Shown piece after piece: positions 44,670 through 53,005 of a stretch of DNA of 64,000 bases; the stretch's first letter is position 1, and the number at the start of each line of letters is the position of its first letter. A program made the translations under genes and the position numbers. Location: NCBI GenBank assembly GCA_021604845.1, contig BQJT01000003.1:1-64000 (forward strand). The letters run 5' to 3'. The notes under the pieces are model-generated. The model was not told where the DNA came from and made no database searches. It saw only the letters and a program-made list of their open reading frames with translations. Source of the stretch: Cyclobacteriaceae bacterium. GTDB taxonomy: Bacteria > Bacteroidota > Bacteroidia > Cytophagales > Cyclobacteriaceae.

Positions 44670-46017
44670 GATACGGGTATTAAAATTTGGAGGTACTTCA
44701 GTAGGAGCGCCAGAAAGGATGCGGCAGGTAGCCCGCCTGATCTCCCGGGATGATCACCCAAAGATAGTGGTACTTTCTGCTTTATCAGGCACTACTAATT
44801 GCCTGGTTTCCATCGGTGAGAGCTGGAAAGCACTGAAACCCACCGAAGTAGAACAACAGATTGAAACCCTTTACGATCACTATCTTAATTTTATAAACGA
44901 ACTCCTTTCGAAGGAGCGCACTGCTGGTAAGACTGTAATTGATGAGCATTTTGATCAGATCAGAAAATTAACCGCAGTCTCTTTTAACAGATCCAGTAAC
45001 CGGGAGTTACTGGCACAGGGGGAATTAATGTCTACCAAACTGTTTACATTATACCTGAGAGAAATTGAAAAGGACGCTCAACTTATCCCCGCATTGGAAG
45101 TAGTGTCTACCGATGAAAATGGCGAGCCTGATATTGACTTGATCTCAGCGAGAATAAAAAGGAAGATTGGCGATTCCAGCAATAAATCTCTTTTCATAAC
45201 CCAGGGGTACATCTGCCGAAATCATTTGGGTGAAATCGATAATTTGAAACGTGGAGGCAGTGATTATACTGCATCTCTACTGGGTGCGGCAGTAAATGCA
45301 AAAGCGGTTGAAATATGGACCGATATTGATGGAATGCATAACAATGACCCCAGAATAGTGCCGGATACCTATCCACTTAAGGAATTGTCATTTGATGAAG
45401 CTGCCGAGTTGGCTTATTTCGGGGCGAAAATTCTTCATCCTAATACCATATGGCCCGCCAAGAAGTACAACATACCGGTAAAATTGCTAAACACCATGGC
45501 GCCACAGGCCAGGGGCACCGTTATAAGTAGCGTCAGTACACCTGGTTCGATCAAGGCCGTTGCCGCCAAAGACGGAATCATTGCCATAAAAATAAAATCC
45601 AGCAGGATGTTGCTGGCCTATGGATTTATGAGAAGGATCTTTGAAATATTCGAACAATTCAAAGTGCCGATTGATATGATCACCACCTCGGAGGTAGCGG
45701 TGTCCCTGACCATCGATGATGACGAGAACCTGGATGCTGTGGTTGACGCACTGAAGCGTTATGGGGAGGTAGCGATCGACAAAAATATGACTATTGTATG
45801 TATTGTAGGAGATCTGATATCGGAAGAGATAGGTTTAATTAAAAAGGTTCTTCGAAGTATTGGTGACCAGCCAGTCAGGATGATATCGTATGGAGGTAGT
45901 AGAAACAATATCAGTATTCTTATTCCAACCAAGTCAAAGAAGGAAGTATTACTTTCTTTGAACCGCGGGTTATTTGCACCTGAAGAAATTCCTGCACAAA
46001 ATTCCCAGCACAACTAA
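44662..46017 (+). CDS. lysC: Aspartate kinase
   Basis: A 451-residue monofunctional aspartokinase, first step of lysine, threonine and methionine synthesis. Seen: the kinase signature KFGGTSVG at the N-terminus, SFNRSSNRELLAQGELMSTKLF, KRGGSDYTASLLGAAV, WTDIDGMHNNDPRIVP, and two ACT-like regulatory segments at the C-terminus (about 300-450) that bind lysine or threonine as feedback signals. No homoserine dehydrogenase is fused. Which amino acid inhibits cannot be told. Overlaps ribH; pathway link between the two genes is not evident. Confidence 0.95.
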   Translation: MSKIRVLKFGGTSVGAPERMRQVARLISRDDHPKIVVLSALSGTTNCLVSIGESWKALKPTEVEQQIETLYDHYLNFINELLSKERTAGKTVIDEHFDQIRKLTAVSFNRSSNRELLAQGELMSTKLFTLYLREIEKDAQLIPALEVVSTDENGEPDIDLISARIKRKIGDSSNKSLFITQGYICRNHLGEIDNLKRGGSDYTASLLGAAVNAKAVEIWTDIDGMHNNDPRIVPDTYPLKELSFDEAAELAYFGAKILHPNTIWPAKKYNIPVKLLNTMAPQARGTVISSVSTPGSIKAVAAKDGIIAIKIKSSRMLLAYGFMRRIFEIFEQFKVPIDMITTSEVAVSLTIDDDENLDAVVDALKRYGEVAIDKNMTIVCIVGDLISEEIGLIKKVLRSIGDQPVRMISYGGSRNNISILIPTKSKKEVLLSLNRGLFAPEEIPAQNSQHN

Positions 46018-46118
46018 GACTTTCAAATAATATTTTAGAATACCAAGTTAGTTCTATATATTGGTTGGCCTGACAAAACTGGCATTTTGGTCATCGCTCT
46101 TAATTTGAAAGACACATA

Positions 46119-47474
46119 ATGGCAACCATAATAATCTTAATATTTGTAATCGGATATTTATCCATTACCCTGGAGCACCCGCTAAAACTTGACAAAACTG
46201 TTCCGGCTTTGATAATGGCTTCGTTGATGTGGGCTGTATTGGCCATCGCATTTCACGGGGGCCTGGTTACCGTCATTGATACTCACGATCATATATTTGA
46301 TGCCTCTGCCGGGTATACTGAAGAAGTTGAGGAAGGGTTTATTGGAGCACTTTTACACCACCTGGGCAAGACCGCAGAAATACTGGTGTTTCTGATTGGA
46401 GCCATGACAATCGTGGAAATTATCGACCTTCACAAAGGTTTTCAGATACTTAAGGATTATGTAAATACCAGGAACAAGAGAAAGCTCCTTTGGATAATTG
46501 GTATTTTGGCCTTTATCTTATCCGCCATTATTGATAATCTTACTGCCACCATAGTCCTAATTACGTTACTTCGAAAACTTATTCCCAACAAACAGGCCAG
46601 GCTGTGGTATGCGGCAATGATCGTCATTGCGGCCAATGCTGGAGGGGCCTGGTCTCCTATCGGTGATGTTACCACTACCATGCTATGGATTGGTAAAAAG
46701 GTTTCTACCGGAGGGCTGATAAGCAAACTGGTGATTCCTTCTATAGTGTGTATGGTGGTACCTACACTGATTGTAAGTTACCTGTCCCCGTTTCGTGGAG
46801 AAATTGAAGTGGACCCATCCGAGGAGCAGGACAACACCAGGTTACTCAGCAGTAAAAAAATGTTATACCTTGGCCTGGGAGCTATAGTTTCTGTACCTGT
46901 ATTCAAGACTTTAACCCATTTGCCACCCTATTTAGGTATGATGCTGGCACTTGGTGTGGTGTGGCTGGTGTCGGAATATATTACTCCGGAACCGAATTTC
47001 ACTGAGGAAAAAAGAGAGCACTACCGAACACATCACGCACTGGCAAAAATTGAAATGTCCAGTATACTATTCTTTTTGGGCATTCTAATGGCAGTAGGTG
47101 CTTTGGAATCTCTGGTAATCGCAGGCAGTGGGGTTGGTGCGTTAAGATATGTAGCGGAAGGGCTTGATGCCGCCATCCCTAATCAGGATGTAGTAATAAT
47201 GATGCTTGGGGTAGCTTCTGCAATTATCGATAACGTTCCTCTGGTTGCTGCTTCCATGGGCATGTATAATTTTCCACTCGATGACTACCTTTGGCATTTT
47301 ATCGCTTACGCTGCAGGTACCGGAGGCAGTATGCTGATTATCGGAAGTGCTGCAGGCGTAGCTGCAATGGGAATGGAGCGGATTGACTTTATTTGGTATT
47401 TGAGAAAAGTGACCTGGCTTGCAGCCATCGGGTTTGTAGCAGGATCAATAGTTTACATACTGCTTAATCAATAA
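46119..47474 (+). CDS. nhaD: Na+/H+ antiporter, NhaD family
   Basis: A 451-residue inner-membrane antiporter with about 12 helices. Seen: AILVFLIGAMTIVEIIDLHKGFQ, ILSAIIDNLTATIVLITLLRKL, AANAGGAWSPIGDVTTTMLW and a second half with ASAIIDNVPLVAASMGMY and GTGGSMLIIGSAAGVAAMG, all typical of NhaD in marine bacteria. Swaps sodium for protons to keep pH and salt balance, in agreement with a marine lifestyle (inference). Single gene, ending at a hairpin. Confidence 0.95.
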   Translation: MATIIILIFVIGYLSITLEHPLKLDKTVPALIMASLMWAVLAIAFHGGLVTVIDTHDHIFDASAGYTEEVEEGFIGALLHHLGKTAEILVFLIGAMTIVEIIDLHKGFQILKDYVNTRNKRKLLWIIGILAFILSAIIDNLTATIVLITLLRKLIPNKQARLWYAAMIVIAANAGGAWSPIGDVTTTMLWIGKKVSTGGLISKLVIPSIVCMVVPTLIVSYLSPFRGEIEVDPSEEQDNTRLLSSKKMLYLGLGAIVSVPVFKTLTHLPPYLGMMLALGVVWLVSEYITPEPNFTEEKREHYRTHHALAKIEMSSILFFLGILMAVGALESLVIAGSGVGALRYVAEGLDAAIPNQDVVIMMLGVASAIIDNVPLVAASMGMYNFPLDDYLWHFIAYAAGTGGSMLIIGSAAGVAAMGMERIDFIWYLRKVTWLAAIGFVAGSIVYILLNQ

Positions 47475-47487
47475 AAAGCAGCTTAAT

Positions 47488-47507
47488 ACACTACCACCCG
47501 GTAGTGT
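47488..47507. terminator. Hairpin after nhaD, possible terminator
   Basis: Perfect 8-base inverted repeat ACACTACC/GGTAGTGT with a 4-base ACCC loop, followed by TTAAAAA. The weak T tract makes it an imperfect intrinsic terminator on the plus strand. Confidence 0.5.
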
Positions 47508-47578
47508 TAAAAATGGTTAATTCCTGGGATTAATTGCCTTGTTTTGTGTCATTTGCATCGGGTTCACAGCTACCTACT

Positions 47579-48301
47579 ATGCGTAACATGGCAATCGACA
47601 TGGGCAATACCCGTACCAAAGCCGGATTATTTACTGGTTATCAGTTGGAATCTGTACTGACCAATCCGGAAAAGAATAGGTTAAAGGGTATCGTTGATGA
47701 AAACAATATTGAACGTGTGATCGTTTGTTCGGTCGCGACCAACCTGGAAGTTTTCGAAGCAGAAACCGGACTGGAGCAGGTTACCAAACTCACTTCAGAA
47801 ACAGCGGTGCCCATAAAGAATCTCTATGGAACCCCTCATACACTGGGTATGGATCGACTGGCGGCGGTAATTGGCGCTCAACACCTATATCCGAATCAGA
47901 ATTCTCTGGTAATTGATGCCGGTACTACTATCACCTATGATTTCATCAGCAAAGATGCTGAGTATTTTGGCGGGGGTATAAGCCCGGGAATTGATCTGCG
48001 GTTTAAAGCGTTGAATCAACACACTTTTAAACTTCCCCGCATCCATGCCGTTAATACCCCGGTACCTTTGATAGGTAGCGATACCAAAAGCTCAATTCAA
48101 AGTGGAGTAATCAATGGAGTGTTAGCAGAAATTGAGGGATTTATTCGAAGTTATGAGCATAAATATCCAAATTTGCAGGTTGTTATGTGCGGAGGGGATG
48201 CCGGCTACTTTGAAACCATGTTAAAGGCACCCAAAATTGTGGTTCCCCACCTGGTATTAATCGGATTGAACAGTATTATAATGTACCATGCCCAGAATTA
48301 G
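47579..48301 (+). CDS. coaX: Type III pantothenate kinase
   Basis: About 240 residues from the ATG at 47579 (MRNMAIDMGNTRTKAG); a TTG at 47534 would add 15 residues that are not typical of the family. Phosphorylates pantothenate in coenzyme A synthesis. Seen: the P-loop-like DMGNTRTKAGLF, GTPHTLGMDRLAAVIGA, VIDAGTTITYDF and GGGISPGIDLRFKAL, all CoaX hallmarks (acetate/sugar-kinase fold). First gene of an envelope-related run; overlaps the next gene by 14 bases. Confidence 0.95.
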   Translation: MRNMAIDMGNTRTKAGLFTGYQLESVLTNPEKNRLKGIVDENNIERVIVCSVATNLEVFEAETGLEQVTKLTSETAVPIKNLYGTPHTLGMDRLAAVIGAQHLYPNQNSLVIDAGTTITYDFISKDAEYFGGGISPGIDLRFKALNQHTFKLPRIHAVNTPVPLIGSDTKSSIQSGVINGVLAEIEGFIRSYEHKYPNLQVVMCGGDAGYFETMLKAPKIVVPHLVLIGLNSIIMYHAQN

Positions 48302-49562
48302 TAAGATAGCAGTTGTAGCCGTTTTATGCATTTTGTCAAACATTCAGATAAATGCACAAAACACTTACAGCCCATATAGTGTATTCGGAGTAGGGGATTT
48401 GGTCGATATGGACCTGGTACAAAACACCGCCATGGGAGGATTGGGAATCAGTAATGGTACCCCCTTTCACCTAAATAACAAAAACCCCGCATTATTGACT
48501 CATAACAGGGTAGTTGTATTCGAAACAGCCATTTCTACGGAGCAAAAAAAGTTGAGCAACAGTGATCTTTCGCAGGATAGTTTTACTGGCGGCCTGGGAT
48601 ATCTGGCTTTCGGTTTCCCCGTGATCAGGGATACCTGGACCATAAGTGTTGGAATGATGCCGTACAGTATTGTGAACTATGAATCTAACGATCTTGGCTT
48701 TGTATCAGGGGAAAACACCCCGCTCACCACTTCGTATCGCGGCGAAGGAGGAGTTTCACGCGCTTATTTCGCAACCGGCCTTAAATTAACAGAGGGCCTG
48801 TCAATAGGGCTTAGAGCATCCTATTTGTTTGGGAGTATAAAAAAAGAGACTCAGTTTTTCGTATTCAACACAAGTTATTTGACCGCTGATATATCGGAAG
48901 ATGCATTTTCTGATATTAAATTTGGCCTGGGAGCAGCCTATAGTTTGCACCTGAAGGATCAAACCTATCTGAACTTTGGAGTTACCTATGATATTGGCGG
49001 TGATCAGAATTTAACCAGATCGGAGCGTCTGGAGCGCAGGGACCTTTCCGGTGATCGATTATCTCCAGATGATCCGCCTTACCTGATAGCTGATGATACC
49101 CCTGGAGCCGATTATTTCCCATCTACGTTAGGAGTTGGGATATCCTTTGAAAAAAAATTAAAATGGATGATTGGTGCCGATTTGAGCACCGGTAAATGGT
49201 CGGAATACAGGGATTTCGATGGAGAAAGTGAAGGATTGGGGAATCTTACCGAAGTTGCTGTTGGGGGAAGTTTTATTCCTGACGCATTCTCCGTGAGTAA
49301 CTACCTGAACAGGATAACCTATATGATGGGGATCAATTACCAAAAAACGCCCTATTTGGTAAATGATCAAGAAATTAACGATTTTGGTATCAATTTTGGT
49401 GTTACACTACCATTACGTAATTTATCCAGACTTAGCTTGGCTTTTCAGGTGGGACAAAGGGGGAGCAAGGATAATGATTTGATACAGGAAAGATATTTTA
49501 AAGCTCATCTGGGAATTACAGTGAATGACAATAAATGGTTTATTAGAAGAAAATTCGATTAA
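48288..49562 (+). CDS. Outer-membrane beta-barrel protein
   Basis: A 424-residue protein with signal peptide (ending INAQ) and barrel-like alternating strands ending in a C-terminal strand. The mature N-terminus NTYSPYSVFGVGDL is a well-known start of a Bacteroidota outer-membrane protein family found directly after coaX. Function of that family is not established, though a FadL-like transporter fold is possible (weak). Overlaps coaX and abuts the TPR gene, so it is in a tight operon with envelope biogenesis genes. Confidence 0.85.
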   Translation: MPRISKIAVVAVLCILSNIQINAQNTYSPYSVFGVGDLVDMDLVQNTAMGGLGISNGTPFHLNNKNPALLTHNRVVVFETAISTEQKKLSNSDLSQDSFTGGLGYLAFGFPVIRDTWTISVGMMPYSIVNYESNDLGFVSGENTPLTTSYRGEGGVSRAYFATGLKLTEGLSIGLRASYLFGSIKKETQFFVFNTSYLTADISEDAFSDIKFGLGAAYSLHLKDQTYLNFGVTYDIGGDQNLTRSERLERRDLSGDRLSPDDPPYLIADDTPGADYFPSTLGVGISFEKKLKWMIGADLSTGKWSEYRDFDGESEGLGNLTEVAVGGSFIPDAFSVSNYLNRITYMMGINYQKTPYLVNDQEINDFGINFGVTLPLRNLSRLSLAFQVGQRGSKDNDLIQERYFKAHLGITVNDNKWFIRRKFD

Positions 49563-50854
49563 TGATGAAGTATTTTATTGGACTAACGCTCTTAACTGCC
49601 CTGATATTCAGTCTATCAGTCAATGGTCAGAATGGTTGGAATTGGCCGGAGGACAAATCTGGGGCCCAGGAAAAGTACGCCATGTACACAGATGCCCTGA
49701 ATAATGAAAATTATTCGGAGGCTCTTAAAAACCTTTCATGGCTTTTTGAAAATGCACCGGATTTAAATGCATCCAATTACATCAACGGTCTCAAGATTTA
49801 TGAAGGCCTCGCGGATACCGAATCTGATCCTGCTAAGAAAATCCAGTACCAGGAAAAGGCATTGGAAATGTACGATCTGAGAATCAAGTATTTCAACAAA
49901 GAGGCTGAAGTAATGAATAGAAAAGCCTCTAGTGCCTACAAATACTTCAGGGGAAATCCGGAAAAGTACCCTGAATTGCTTGAAACTTTCGAAAAAGCCC
50001 TTGAATTGAATGGAGAGCAACTTTTCGATGGCAACGCCATCGCATATATGGATATTATTCGTCGATATAAAAAGGGTGGAGGCGAAATGTCCGACGATGA
50101 GATTCTGGAACGTTACGATAAGATCACCGAAGTGTTGTCTAAAAAGCAGGGTGCCAACATCGAATCCATGCAAAGCAAGATCGATGAGATGCTGTTGGAA
50201 GTAATTACCGTAGATTGTGATTATGTAGAACAGGTAATGGGCCAGAAATTGAATCAGGAACCCGGCAATATTAAACTGGCCAAGAGGATCATTCAACTTT
50301 CATTAAGCGGCAAATGTGCAGACAGTGACATATTTATGACCGCCGCTAAAATTGTTTTTAATGCGGAACCGGATCATAACCTGGCCAAGGTAATAGCTCT
50401 TAAGTGTAAAGGAAATGGAGACAATGCCTGTGCAGAAGATTATTTGAAGAAAGCGCTAGAGCTAACAGACGATAAAGTTGAAAAAGGTGAAGTTTATTTG
50501 ATCCTGGGTGCGATGGAAATTGACAAAGGAGCCCAGTCCAGTGCCAGGAATTACTTTAAACAGGCTGCGGCTGCAGACCCAAGCCTGGCAGATAAGGCCT
50601 ATACCAGCATTGGGAATTTGTATTTCAACAGCGCAGAACAATGTAAAGAAGGAGTAAGCAAAGTTGATGATCGTGGTTGTTATCTGGCGGCCTATGAAAT
50701 GTACAAAAGGGCAGGAAACACTTCAGCCATGGAACGTGCTAAACCCCAGTTTCCCTCAAAAGAAGAAGTTTTTCTGGAAGGGAAATCGGTAGGTGCCCAA
50801 ATGACTGTGGGGTGTTGGATTGGAGAGCAAGTGACCATCCAAACCAGAGATTAA
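49562..50854 (+). CDS. Exported TPR protein
   Basis: A 430-residue protein with signal peptide (ending VNGQ) and TPR units, clearest at about 280-400 (AEDYLKKALELTDDKVEKGEVYLILGAMEIDKG... and ARNYFKQAAAADPSLADKAY). Sits between the barrel protein and lptC, a conserved order in the phylum, so it is probably part of outer-membrane assembly (inference). Starts in a one-base overlap with the preceding stop codon. Confidence 0.85.
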   Translation: MMKYFIGLTLLTALIFSLSVNGQNGWNWPEDKSGAQEKYAMYTDALNNENYSEALKNLSWLFENAPDLNASNYINGLKIYEGLADTESDPAKKIQYQEKALEMYDLRIKYFNKEAEVMNRKASSAYKYFRGNPEKYPELLETFEKALELNGEQLFDGNAIAYMDIIRRYKKGGGEMSDDEILERYDKITEVLSKKQGANIESMQSKIDEMLLEVITVDCDYVEQVMGQKLNQEPGNIKLAKRIIQLSLSGKCADSDIFMTAAKIVFNAEPDHNLAKVIALKCKGNGDNACAEDYLKKALELTDDKVEKGEVYLILGAMEIDKGAQSSARNYFKQAAAADPSLADKAYTSIGNLYFNSAEQCKEGVSKVDDRGCYLAAYEMYKRAGNTSAMERAKPQFPSKEEVFLEGKSVGAQMTVGCWIGEQVTIQTRD

Positions 50855-50887
50855 CTATATAGACCTCCAATTCCGGGGTACGATCTC

Positions 50888-51424
50888 ATGTTCAAGAAAT
50901 TACCTTTCAAAATTGTACTATCGATACTGATCGGAATGGGGGTGTCTTGTGAAGACACACAAGAGCAATTGAATGAGCGTGAAGTATATGAAGGTGCTTT
51001 TTCTGAAGTAGAGGGTAGTCAGCTTTGGTACAGTGATTCAGCGGTTGTACGCCTGATGGTAGAGACGGACAAGATGCTGGAGTTTGAAAACGGAGACCGG
51101 GAATTCCCGATGGGGATTTATATCGAGTTTTACGATAAGAATTCTGTTACCACTTCTACACTGGAGGCGGATAAAGGCTTCTATACCAAGAAGACTGATC
51201 TGTACCAGGCTGTTGGGAACGTAAAACTGATTAGTCTGGTAAAGAATCAGAAACTCAGCACGGAAGAACTATTCTGGGATGTCACGGAAAAACAGGTGTA
51301 CACCGACAAATTTGTGATAATCGAAACCCAGGAGGATGTGCTGCATGGTGAGGGGCTAACCGCTGCTCAGGATTTTAGCACCTATCGAATATTAAAACCC
51401 ACAGGAGAGTTAGGCCTGGATTAG
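50888..51424 (+). CDS. lptC: LPS export ABC transporter periplasmic protein LptC
   Basis: A 178-residue LptC homologue, part of the bridge that carries lipopolysaccharide from the inner to the outer membrane. Seen: N-terminal hydrophobic segment with a Cys at 21 (GVSCED) that may be a lipobox, and a beta-jellyroll part with SQLWYSDSAVVRLMVETDKML, YIEFYDKNSVTTSTLEADKGFY and the VGNVKLIS...LSTEELFWD segment typical of LptC/OstA folds. Members with a lipid anchor in place of the usual helix are common in Bacteroidota. Downstream of the TPR gene by 33 bases. Confidence 0.9.
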   Translation: MFKKLPFKIVLSILIGMGVSCEDTQEQLNEREVYEGAFSEVEGSQLWYSDSAVVRLMVETDKMLEFENGDREFPMGIYIEFYDKNSVTTSTLEADKGFYTKKTDLYQAVGNVKLISLVKNQKLSTEELFWDVTEKQVYTDKFVIIETQEDVLHGEGLTAAQDFSTYRILKPTGELGLD

Positions 51425-51433
51425 ATTCACTAA

Positions 51434-51601
51434 ATGTTTAACACAATAATTCTGGCATTATCAGCGGGGATATTTGTAATTGCCATACATCAAACCATAA
51501 AATTTGGTCTGCCCTATAGTTATTGGATATTCATGTTCAGTATTGCTATGCTGTTATGGTACAACTACCGTAAGAAGAAGGACCGCGATGGTACCCATTG
51601 A
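51434..51601 (+). CDS. Small two-helix membrane protein between lptC and CorC gene
   Basis: A 55-residue open reading frame that starts nine bases after the lptC stop. It codes for two hydrophobic segments (about 3-20 and 30-43) followed by a basic tail (YRKKKDRDGTH), so a small inner-membrane protein with a positive end inside. Good operon spacing, ATG start and complete lack of other coding potential in the gap support it. No function recognised. It might be an accessory of the Lpt bridge or of the CorC-like protein (speculative). Confidence 0.7.
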   Translation: MFNTIILALSAGIFVIAIHQTIKFGLPYSYWIFMFSIAMLLWYNYRKKKDRDGTH

Positions 51602-51645
51602 AATGGTAAAATTTTCTTAATTTCCACTATGAACTCTCCTTCATT

Positions 51646-52923
51646 ATGATGGATTACCCCAACATTTCCATCGTGTTGATATCATTGATCTTCTCTGCCA
51701 TGTTCTCAGGGATTGAAATCGCTTTTATTTCGTCAGATAAATTATATCTTGAACTTCTTGGACAACAGGGAACACTAACCGGCAAGATTCTGTCCAAATT
51801 TTCAAAAAGGCCCTCCAGGTTCATAGCTACAATGCTGGTAGGAAACACCGTTGCGCTGGTAATCTATGGTATTTTTATGGCAGCCATGCTGGAACCTGTT
51901 TTATACCGAAGCCTTCCCAGTGGAATCAACAATGAAGTGATTGTGCTGGTGACACAAACGCTGGCAGCCACCATGCTGGTACTGGTTACTGCAGAATTTA
52001 CTCCTAAAAGCCTTTTTTTGATAAATCCACATAGAATGTTGAAGCTGTTTGCCCTGCCAATGCAACTTATTTACTGGTTAATGCAACCGGTTGTGTGGGT
52101 GGTGGTGACTCTTTCAAGGCTAATGATTGTAAAAGTTTTACGACTTGAATATTCCGAGGACAAACCCGTATTCGGGTTAACCGATCTAAACAACTATCTG
52201 TTGCGACTTACGGAAAACTCGGATGATGCCCAGGTAGAAGTAGATACCAAGATATTCAACAATGCACTGGAATTCAAAACCGTGCGCATCAGGGAATGTA
52301 TGATCCCCAGAACTGAAATCATAGCAGTGGATATTGAAGATACCATAGATAACCTGAAGCAGGCTTTTATAGACAGCGGTCACTCTAAAATTCTTATTTA
52401 TAAAGAAACCATCGATGATATTATCGGGTATTGCAGTTCGCAGGAACTATTTAAGAAACCACAGTCGATAGAACATATCTTAAGCCCCATCATCATCGTT
52501 CCGGAGACGCTGCTGGCCAATGAATTAATGATTCAGTTTATTAACGAAAGGAAGAGCCTGGCCCTGGTTGTAGATGAATTTGGCGGAACCTCCGGAATTG
52601 TTAGTATTGAGGATATTATTGAGGAAATATTTGGTGAAATCCAGGATGAGCACGATGACGAAGATCTGGTTGAACAAAGGATAGCAGAGAAAACCTATTT
52701 ACTGAGCGCCCGTCATGAGATAGATTATCTTAACGAGAAGTATTCCTGGAACATACCGGAAGGAGATTATGATACACTGGGAGGTTACATACTTTCAATA
52801 AATGAGGATATACCAGATTTAAACGATGTTATTGAAATTCCACCATTTGTATTTACCATAACTGCTATTCAGGATACCAGAATAGATGTGGTACAAATGA
52901 CCATAAAACCGGAAGACGAATAG
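51646..52923 (+). CDS. CNNM/CorC-type (hemolysin family) protein
   Basis: A 425-residue protein with an N-terminal CNNM transmembrane domain (three or four helices, about 5-150; SAMFSGIEIAFISSDKL, ETIASM-like AEFTPKSLFLINP), a CBS pair (about 200-330; MIPRTEIIAVD, ALVVDEFGGTSGIVSIEDIIEEIFGEI) and a C-terminal CorC_HlyC (transporter-associated) domain. Family members are linked to Mg2+ (or Na+/Mg2+) efflux and not to hemolysis. Follows the lptC cluster on the same strand. Confidence 0.93.
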   Translation: MMDYPNISIVLISLIFSAMFSGIEIAFISSDKLYLELLGQQGTLTGKILSKFSKRPSRFIATMLVGNTVALVIYGIFMAAMLEPVLYRSLPSGINNEVIVLVTQTLAATMLVLVTAEFTPKSLFLINPHRMLKLFALPMQLIYWLMQPVVWVVVTLSRLMIVKVLRLEYSEDKPVFGLTDLNNYLLRLTENSDDAQVEVDTKIFNNALEFKTVRIRECMIPRTEIIAVDIEDTIDNLKQAFIDSGHSKILIYKETIDDIIGYCSSQELFKKPQSIEHILSPIIIVPETLLANELMIQFINERKSLALVVDEFGGTSGIVSIEDIIEEIFGEIQDEHDDEDLVEQRIAEKTYLLSARHEIDYLNEKYSWNIPEGDYDTLGGYILSINEDIPDLNDVIEIPPFVFTITAIQDTRIDVVQMTIKPEDE

Positions 52924-52945
52924 GTTCAAGTTTCCGGCTAATCCG

Positions 52946-52975
52946 TTGATTTTGACTTTTTATTGATTAATTTTG
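52946..52975 (+). promoter_or_regulatory. Putative promoter of the parvulin gene
   Basis: TTG at 52946-52948, 19-base spacer, TAATTTTG at 52968-52975: a full match to the Bacteroidota TTG / TAnnTTTG promoter layout. ATG of the isomerase gene follows 30 bases later. Confidence 0.65.
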
Positions 52976-53005
52976 CCGTTCTCTACTAAGGTGAATAGGT
53001 GAACT

